From Cannabis sativa (taxonomy: Eukaryota > Streptophyta > Magnoliopsida > Rosales > Cannabaceae), in the NCBI RefSeq assembly GCF_029168945.1, contig NC_083601.1:33903660-33967659 (forward strand): a stretch of DNA of 64,000 nucleotides, given 5' to 3'. The stretch's first letter is position 1. Every line of letters starts with the position of its first letter. Shown in pieces: positions 57,653-64,000 of the stretch. The notes beneath the pieces were generated by a model. That model did not search any database. It saw nothing but the letters and a program-made list of their open reading frames with translations, and was not told the DNA's origin. The translations under genes were made by a program, and so were the position numbers.

Positions 57653-60075
57653 CTAACTCTCGGCCTTCTTTCCCAAGTCTGACCCTCGTTCCTGTTTTCC
57701 ATCTTGTGAAATCCTATATACATAGAATGCCCCCACTGCTCCGCTGCATGAGAAAATGAAGTATTGGATTTAAACATTTCAGAAGCAACAGACCAAGAAA
57801 GTGGCGGTAGCATATTCAGTGGTACGTTACTAAATGACTGAACAAGTAACCACAACCCGGAATCTGAATGGCATAAACAGTTGAAACGTATCCAGAAAAG
57901 TAATGGCAAGAGCTCCGTATATTATGAATTAAGGTTGGGTTTGGTTGGAAGGATTGAAAACAAAGAAATAGAAATGAAAACTGCTCCTTTCCATTCCATT
58001 CAATTTCGTTACTTCCAACCAAACACAACCTAAGAATATGATGAAAGCAAAGCAAACAAATCTAACATATTGAATCATTGATAGGTGTCAATATTACAAG
58101 AAAATAACCTGATAAATGCCGTTAAAACACTGATAATTGATGGTCTCTGCAAGAGAAAAAAAGAAGATAAATAGTAAATTTTAGAAGCATGGAATGGAAA
58201 TACCTTCAATACAAGTTTGTATATGAATGCGATATATATCTAGAACTGTAAAAACTTCTTACCTGTGCTAGCAAGCGTACCTCCCTCAGGAAAAGTATAC
58301 TTGCAATAACTGCCACATTAAAATCAATATTAATCAAGACTGTCTAAACAAACGTCAGCTGAAACACACCGAAAACTCAGATAACAAAACAAGTATTACA
58401 CAGAAATAGTATATATACTAACCCAGTTGCCCTTTAAGAGCTAAAGAAGATTGTTTTCCTTTGTTATGTGATCTTAAACTAATTACGCTTAAAGCCAGAA
58501 GAGAACCACCGAGAATAACACCAAACCTAATGGCGGCTGTACTTCCCGTTACCATGAAGCCGAGAAAGCCACCAATAGAAAGAACTAAACCTGCATACAC
58601 GAAAATTGAATAATGTCTTCTGATCATTTTGTCTTAATTCATAAAATAGTTTCGTTAGCACCTGAAGTATTATAAGATAAGATCCTAATATAGTTTTTAT
58701 TTTATAGTATTTGAATGAAATTAATTTAGTCGATTTAAATATTTAGTATTTAGGCTCGATCGAAATGGGAACTATAGTATTCATTTTTATGCTAATGTCA
58801 ATGAAAAACAAGAAATAGTTTTTCCCAAAATACAGACAAATGGAAGTTTAACTCCTAAAGCTTTCTTGTGTCGAAATGGTACTTCCTGTTACCGGACGCA
58901 TTGACTTAGCAAGAGGTTTTATTGTAAGTTAACATACCATACGGTATCCCAACTCGGAAGTCGTGGATTTTCGAAATGTCACTCAGATCATCAGTTGATG
59001 AAGTGAACGTTTCCACAATTTCCTTAACTTCAGGAGATTGTTCTGCAGCTGTTGAAAGATAGTCTTTGCCATCTTCACTAATTTCTTTTACGATCTCACT
59101 CAAATCATCCTTTGCTTTATCAGCTTGTATCTTCAACTGTTCTGATGTTTCTTTCAGAATAACCAACGCTTTCTTAGAGTATACCTCGTATGCTTCCTGA
59201 GATACACTCTGAATCTTTAAAGCTTGTTCTTTAAAGGAAGCTAATGCCTCTCTCCAAGCTTCCTGAGATTCGTCAGCTCCCAGTTTTATATTATCCTTTT
59301 CGTTCTCCACTTCAATTTCCGAATGCTTCTGGAAATATTTACAATATTAATGTCACGAAGCAACCTTATTCAAAGACGAGGAAATTGGAATGAATGAACG
59401 TGTACACTAATGCACCATAATGTGCTTAATATCATCAAAATATTAAAAAATGTTTTATTTATTTAAAATGCTACACCGTGCACAAACGAAATCAACGCCT
59501 ATTCCAGAAGAAAACACATTTGATTAATTTAAGACAAGAAATTTTAAATACATTGATCAATTATAATAAACAGAAAGAAATTCAATACACATATATGAAA
59601 ATCAAGATTTGCCCTGACAAAAGTTCGGTTTCATCACAGTGTTCAACCCTTCAGCATATACACTATCATCAATAACAAGAAGAAAACTGTCCATTGTTCA
59701 AAAAAAAACGACAATAATTTCAACATATACATGGCAAGCATTAAACCATAAAACCGCCAATTAAATTTCACACTCAAAAATTAAATAGCGATAAAAACCT
59801 CAAAATTATCGGCTTACAGAATCCTCGTGCGAAGCGGCAAAGACAACCAGCTGTCGAGTCGAGGAACCTTTTCGATGTAGTGAAATTGAAGCAGAGGCTA
59901 GTCCTCTGGTTGGTGCAGCAAACAGTCGGCAACTGTGAGCTCTTCCAAGTGGATCGAAACACAAAGAAGACGGCGAGGAACGCAAAGCCATTGGAGCCGC
60001 TTTCTTCAAAGAGAGCCAAGAACCGGTGTTACAGCTAGGGTTTAATAGCGAAAGTGATTCCATCGTCGAACTCAT
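57653..60075 (-). CDS. FAX3: Plastid FATTY ACID EXPORT 3-like protein (TMEM14 family)
   Basis: Six exons, all with GT-AG borders and matching phases: 59818-60075, 58938-59328, 58423-58590, 58263-58309, 58109-58146 and 57653-57743, giving 330 residues. Residues 1 to about 75 are a Ser/Arg-rich plastid transit peptide. Exon 2 encodes a long acidic/amphipathic helix ([20 protein letters not shown]...[18 protein letters not shown]), typical of FAX3. The TMEM14 domain (about 215-315) has Gly-rich helices [53 protein letters not shown] and [20 protein letters not shown], ending GKKAES. Length and layout fit plant FAX3, an envelope protein linked to plastid fatty-acid export. The final exons are 47, 38 and 91 nt, so single-frame ORF calls miss them. 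ATG at 60073-60075; a second in-frame ATG lies four codons on. Confidence 0.93.
57933..58030. mobile_element. 98-bp Tourist-like MITE in the last FAX3 intron
   Basis: Inverted ends GGTTGGGTTTGGTTGGAAG and GGTTGTGTTTGGTTGGAAG with TAA on both sides (57930-57932 and 58031-58033). It sits between exons 5 and 6, clear of both splice sites. Confidence 0.85.
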
Positions 60076-60292
60076 TTTCGCTATTGCCTATAATTTCAGT
60101 TACTGTTCAGGGAAATATAAGAGAAAAACTAGTAAAAAAAAACATTTTTTTTTATCTAGTTTCAAATTATTCAATGAAGCATTGTCTATTTTGCTTCTCC
60201 TATTAAAAAACAAGATAAAAATTTGAAACAACTACAAACTAATATCATTCTCTCCAATAAACAAATACAACATTGTTCCAACAAGTAACTTC

Positions 60293-60711
60293 GAGCATTT
60301 CCGACCATGCTCTCTAAACAAACTCCTTAGCTAAAGTAGAGAGTGAGCCTTGAAGAAAATGAGCTCCCACCATACAAATAAATAGCTCTAAGAATGGATA
60401 GGGAGCTCCCTACTTTTTCAACGATTTTCAAAACAAACGGATTAAAGTTCTGAAGTAACATCTACGACCAACATGTGCAGCTCCATTAGCATCTCAACAT
60501 TATTAAGTGAATCTAATCAAATGTACTTACTACATTTTTATTATTTTATTAAACTAATTACAATTTAACAAATTCAAATCATTAAAATATTATTAAAATA
60601 ATCATGAGAGGATAATAATTGGAGTAACATTATGAAAAATGACTCTCCATTTTAATATTTTACCTAAAAAAATAAATACAGAATCGCCCTTAGAGATGTT
60701 CTTAATTGTAT
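60293..60711. mobile_element. MITE upstream of FAX3, GAGCATCTCC-type
   Basis: Begins GAGCATTTCCGACCATGCTC and ends, inverted, GAACATCTCTAAGGGCGATT, a common plant MITE end type. The interior has AGGGAGCTCCCTA. TSD not resolved. Confidence 0.5.
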
Positions 60712-60933
60712 GACTATTTGTAGTTAAAATAATTCCAATTCAAATTGCCTAGCTTAGCTATAGAATCACTTCATCATCAACACCAAGATATATATAATTA
60801 TCCTAAAATTATAAACACAAAATAAAATATTTGTAAAAGCAATACAATAGCATGCAAATGATATTGATTCACAAACGAAAATCAGAAAAATTTAGAAAGT
60901 TTGGGCAGTGAGTGAAGTAAGTATATATAGTAC

Positions 60934-61085
60934 CTGAAGTAATTGTGTTAACAGCCAATGATTGAAACGGAATTCCTACTCTTCTCCGATCTCCGATCAG
61001 AACGAGGTTGATGATATTTCTAGGGTTTACAGAGAGAATCGAAGAAAGGACAAAAAGAGTGATAGAGTGAGAAAGATTGAGTAAG
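60934..61085 (-). other. Possible untranslated first exon on the minus strand
   Basis: A GC-richer patch reads, on the minus strand, CTTTCTCACTCTATCACTCT, AAACCCTAG, then ACACAATTACTTCAG/GTACTATATA, which looks like a plant 5'-UTR exon with a donor after 60934. No coding exon lies between it and the FAX3 start at 60075. It may be a distal alternative leader of FAX3, a non-coding RNA or a relic. The minus frame through it (60869-61096) shows no domain. Confidence 0.35.
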
Positions 61086-61202
61086 GGAGAGAGCAAAGAA
61101 CAATGTGACCAAGTAACTGGGCTTGTGCTTAGGCTTGGGCTTGGTCTTGGGCTTGGCTTCTCATATTGGGCTAATAATAGAGGTCTTTCTGATTTAATTT
61201 CT

Positions 61203-61730
61203 GAGGAAATTATACTCTATACCCTTTTTATGTTGTCCTCTTTCATTTTTACCCTCTTTTTTAAAGTTTATCATTTTTGCCTCTTTTTTTAAACATTGTA
61301 CCAATTTTGCCCTTGTAATTTCAAGATACTCTCCATGTGACTCTCTTATGTCTGGGTATTTTGGGTACAATACACATAAAAAGAGGTATGTTTCAAATAA
61401 ATATAAAATTAGAGGCAAATTTGGTTAATTGATTAATAAAATAGGCATTTTTCAACTTACCCCTAATTTCTGGGGTAAGTTGAAAAATCTCTTTTATTCA
61501 TCAATTAATCAAATTTACCTCTAATTTTATATTTATTTGAAACATACCTCTTTTTATATGTATTGTACCCAAAATACCCTTACATAAGAGAATTACATGG
61601 AAAGTATCTTGAAGTGACAGTGGCAAAATTGGTACAATGTTTAAAAAAAAAGGTAAAAATGATAGATTTTAAAAAAGAAGGTAAAAATAAAAAAGGACAA
61701 TATAAAAAGAGTATAGAGTGTAATTTCCTC
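61203..61730. mobile_element. Snap-back (foldback) MITE with ~260-bp inverted arms
   Basis: Arms 61203-61462 and about 61473-61730 are near-perfect reverse complements around a ~10-bp turn (CCCCTAATTTCTGGGG). Ends GAGGAAATTATACTCTATAC and, inverted, GAGGAAATTACACTCTATAC. Flanks TTTAATTTCT and TTTAATTTTT match at nine of ten, a Mutator-length TSD. A transcript from either strand would fold into one long hairpin. Confidence 0.9.
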
Positions 61731-61739
61731 TTTAATTTT

Positions 61740-62450
61740 TTGGATAATTTCAAAAAATATACAAAAATAACAAAAAAAAATTATAAAAATAGAGTGTACG
61801 GAATTTTTAACATTTTTATGAATTTTTAGATTTTATTTATACAATATATAATTTTTTGGGTGATTTTACAATGCACCCCCTTAAAAGGGATGTACTGATA
61901 CACCCTTAACTTGTTTCGGCCTCGAAAAAAATTTTTTAGTCTAATTTTTTTTCATATTCACGTACGTTATAACTATTTAAGATAACCTACAAAATTTTGA
62001 GAAATTCCGAATAATTTACAATATAGAAAATTATGTTCAAACAGTTTATTTTACACGCGTATAAAATAAAATAGTCACGCGTGCAATATACTGTTTGAAC
62101 GTAGTTTTCGGCGTGTTAAACTTTTTCAAATTTCTTAAAATTTTGCAGGATGTCTTAAATAACTATAACGTACATGACCATGAGAAAAAATTTGACTAAA
62201 AAATTATTTCAGGTGTTAAAACAGATAAGGGTGCATCGATGTATCCATTTTTTTGTGTATATTTATGTTGTACTCTTATTATTATTTTATTAGATTTTTG
62301 TTATTTGTATATTGTTTTAATGTTATTTTCTTATTAATTTCATATATTTTTTTTTTTGTATATTTATAGAATACCATAGAAATATATAAAAAAAAAAAAC
62401 TTTGAGCATAAAAATGTAAAAAAATTTACAAAAAATATTATTTTATGTAA
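61740..62450. mobile_element. Repeat family 5, copy 2, interrupted by a family 4 MITE
   Basis: 61740-61857 and 62254-62450 together match 49866-50200 (shared TACAAAAATAACAAAAAAAA-like start, then GTTTTAATGTTATTTTCTTA-like text). The intervening 400 bp have no counterpart there. Confidence 0.5.
61883..62246. mobile_element. MITE family 4-related, copy 3, nested
   Basis: Left arm GGGATGTACTGATACACCCT...ATTTTTTAGTCTAATTTTTT and right arm inverted, TGGATACATCGATGCACCCT...ATTTTTTAGTCAAATTTTTT. Inner arms share ACGTACGTTATAACTATTTA / AATAACTATAACGTACATGA. Its centre has ACACGCGT and CACGCGTG. Confidence 0.6.
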
Positions 62451-63346
62451 TTATTCCTTAATTCTTGGAATATTTTTATAATACCAACAACTTAAAACAA
62501 TTATAAGAATATGATTGTACAAAATTTTGAATATTTTTACTGTTTAGAACCATAAAATTATCTATTACGGTTGTACAAATTTTAAATATTTTTCTTGTTA
62601 AATACAAGTGAAATAACAGTTGGAAAGATTTTATAATAGAGCTCTTTCTAATTTAATTCTTGGAATATTTTAACGACTAAATCCTTCCAACTATCATTTC
62701 ACTTGTACTTAACCATCTAAATTTAAATTCTTGTAATATAACTCTTCAAACTACTAAAACGTTAAATATTATCTATTACCAGCAAATATTACATGAATAC
62801 TCTTATACACGAAGGAAAGACGATATTACATTACAAAATCCAAAGCCAAAACTCATTAGATCATATTATATTATATTAAATTGAATTATATAACATGTTT
62901 ATATAATACTATCTTAAACTTTAATGTTTTAATGTTAATACCAATGTATAGTTTTACATAAAATACAATTTAATATAATATTGTCCAATACAATACGGTA
63001 TAATACGGCATACCAAACGAACTCTAAGAGAATTTTGATGAGTATTTTTACAAAGGTGAAGAGCAGAACACAGATTCAATTCAAATTGACTCAATAGAAC
63101 AAACATGATTTGTCATATGACAGAATATGCATGTAAATGCAAAATCAGCTTTCTTTGTCAGAATTTTTGTTGGGATTTTCAGTTTCACATGACTGATATT
63201 AAGAACTCAAAACATAGAACAGATAAGAAAAGAAGAAACAAATGAATATCCAAAGCATTAATTTCTAAAGAGAAAAAAAAAGTTGAACATAAGTGTCTGT
63301 GAATTCCATGACATTTCCACGAAAAGAGAAGGTAACGGTAACAATT
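62451..63346. other. AT-rich spacer and RPN6 3' UTR
   Basis: No gene seen. Roughly the last 200-300 bases before 63346 are probably the 3' UTR of the RPN6 gene (minus strand); the polyadenylation site is not fixed. Confidence 0.45.
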
Positions 63347-64000
63347 TCAAGCCATTATCTTGGCCGATCTCACGTAGAGACTATCGACCACCTTGCCAAT
63401 GTTGGTTAATGTTTCCAACGTGGCCGGGTATATGGCATCAGTCTTGCCATCTTCAAAAATTACTAGGCACCCAGCACCTTGGTCCAAAGTCCCTGCAAAT
63501 TTTTTGTCCAAAATCATTTGAGATAACTTCTTCTCTACGTGATCAATCGGAAGTTCAATCAACTCAGCGATATGCCCAATCTCAACTCGCGAGAACGGCT
63601 CTATCAGCCTGCACAAATTCTGCTCCAAGAGGGTGTCGTAAAGCGATGAAAGGTGTCGATGAACAATGGGATCTTCTGATAACTGACCCTTGAAATCCCC
63701 AAGGGCAGTCTCAAAAAGCTTCAAAGAGCGTTTTGAGTAGGCTTCGGCCACTGCTTTCATGGCATCCAACTCAGGCCCAACATACTGCAAACCTGCTTTT
63801 GATGATATTACTCCTGTAACATCATCAGCCTGGTTCACCATGATTTTACATAGAAGCATATACTTAAGGCTATACACAGCCCTACTATCTTCTAAAGCAT
63901 TAAATGCTTCGAAAGCTTCAAAGAAGTAACTGTACGCTGTTTTGTAGTCCTTCTCCTCGGCGTGCAGGATTCCACTCTGCAAATCAATAGTTCCCTGCTG
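63347..64000 (-). CDS. RPN6: 26S proteasome regulatory subunit RPN6 (PSMD11), C-terminal half, cut by the right edge
   Basis: Open on the minus strand from the right edge to a stop at 63347, at least 217 codons in one exon; it enters as QQGTIDLQSGILHAEEKDYK. Alpha-solenoid repeats (DYKTAYSYFFEAFEAFNALE, LKYMLLCKIMVNQADDV) lead into the PCI winged-helix region (HRHLSSLYDTLLEQNLCRLI, FSRVEIGHIAELIELPIDHV, LSQMILDKKFAGTLDQGAG). It ends in the helical tail TLTNIGKVVDSLYVRSAKIM. RPN6 is a scaffold of the 19S lid that clamps the 20S core and the ATPase ring. The tail supports a complete C-terminus; the N-terminal half lies outside the window. Confidence 0.96.
   Translation of the reverse strand, partial: QQGTIDLQSGILHAEEKDYKTAYSYFFEAFEAFNALEDSRAVYSLKYMLLCKIMVNQADDVTGVISSKAGLQYVGPELDAMKAVAEAYSKRSLKLFETALGDFKGQLSEDPIVHRHLSSLYDTLLEQNLCRLIEPFSRVEIGHIAELIELPIDHVEKKLSQMILDKKFAGTLDQGAGCLVIFEDGKTDAIYPATLETLTNIGKVVDSLYVRSAKIMA

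Noticed and set aside
63283..63693. Plus-strand 136-codon frame over RPN6
   Set aside because: Antisense shadow of the RPN6 C-terminal coding region.
1..64000. tRNA genes, organelle DNA inserts, a wholly new defence or biosynthetic system
   Set aside because: No tRNA-like box A/B pairs or cloverleaf were recognised on reading, no plastid or mitochondrial gene text was seen, and all strong coding signals belong to known plant or transposon families. A tRNA covariance-model scan would be needed to exclude tRNAs fully.

Overview
This is AT-rich nuclear DNA from a flowering plant, most likely a eudicot; the species cannot be named from sequence alone. The evidence is spliced plant genes (a root-type plastid ferredoxin with a leader intron, a GH17 beta-1,3-glucanase, a six-exon plastid FATTY ACID EXPORT 3 homologue, and a 26S proteasome subunit RPN6 cut by the right edge), an NLR resistance-gene relic, and a dense layer of plant transposons. 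I see no bacterial operon, CRISPR array, organelle insert or wholly new gene system. What stands out is the transposon stratigraphy, much of which can be resolved to exact ends and target-site duplications (TSDs).

Layout. 1-3.7 kb: Ty1/copia gag-pol (minus strand, cut by the left edge) with primer-binding site and LTR. 3.8-4.3 kb: a truncated U6 snRNA copy beside a Cassandra-type LTR carrying a 5S rRNA-derived domain. 4.8-5.9 kb: broken CC-NBS-LRR gene. 7.0-8.1 kb: TRIM element split by a hAT-type MITE. 8.2-9.75 kb: 0.79-kb tandem duplication. 11.5-21.0 kb: 9.5-kb LARD-like non-autonomous Ty3/gypsy element (2.84-kb LTRs, TSD TAAGA), sitting in a small MITE that itself sits in another MITE. 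22.3-24.6 kb: ferredoxin gene, whose 1.48-kb leader intron is largely a four-copy tandem repeat. 25.5-29.9 kb: LTR-like island, a Mutator-type MITE with 9-bp TSD, further MITEs and a possible GST remnant. 29.98-36.65 kb: complete 6.7-kb Ty1/copia element (TSD GTAAG) with almost identical LTRs but a broken polyprotein. 37.8-45.9 kb: MITEs (CACTA, hAT, Tourist, Mutator types), some nested, and tandem duplications. 45.9-48.6 kb: glucanase gene. 48.6-57.2 kb: AT-rich spacer with microsatellite, MITEs and a decayed RNase H-like fragment. 57.6-60.1 kb: FAX3 homologue (minus). 60.3-62.5 kb: MITEs, including a 528-bp near-perfect snap-back element, and a possible orphan untranslated exon. 63.3-64 kb: 3' part of RPN6 (minus).

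The host genes are independent housekeeping or cell-wall genes: ferredoxin (plastid electron transfer in non-green tissue), glucanase (callose turnover at the wall or plasmodesmata), FAX3 (fatty-acid movement across the plastid envelope) and RPN6 (19S proteasome lid). No pathway linkage between them is implied. At least five hAT-type MITEs of one family, five fragments of a second MITE family, and several Mutator- and Tourist-like MITEs occur in this one window.
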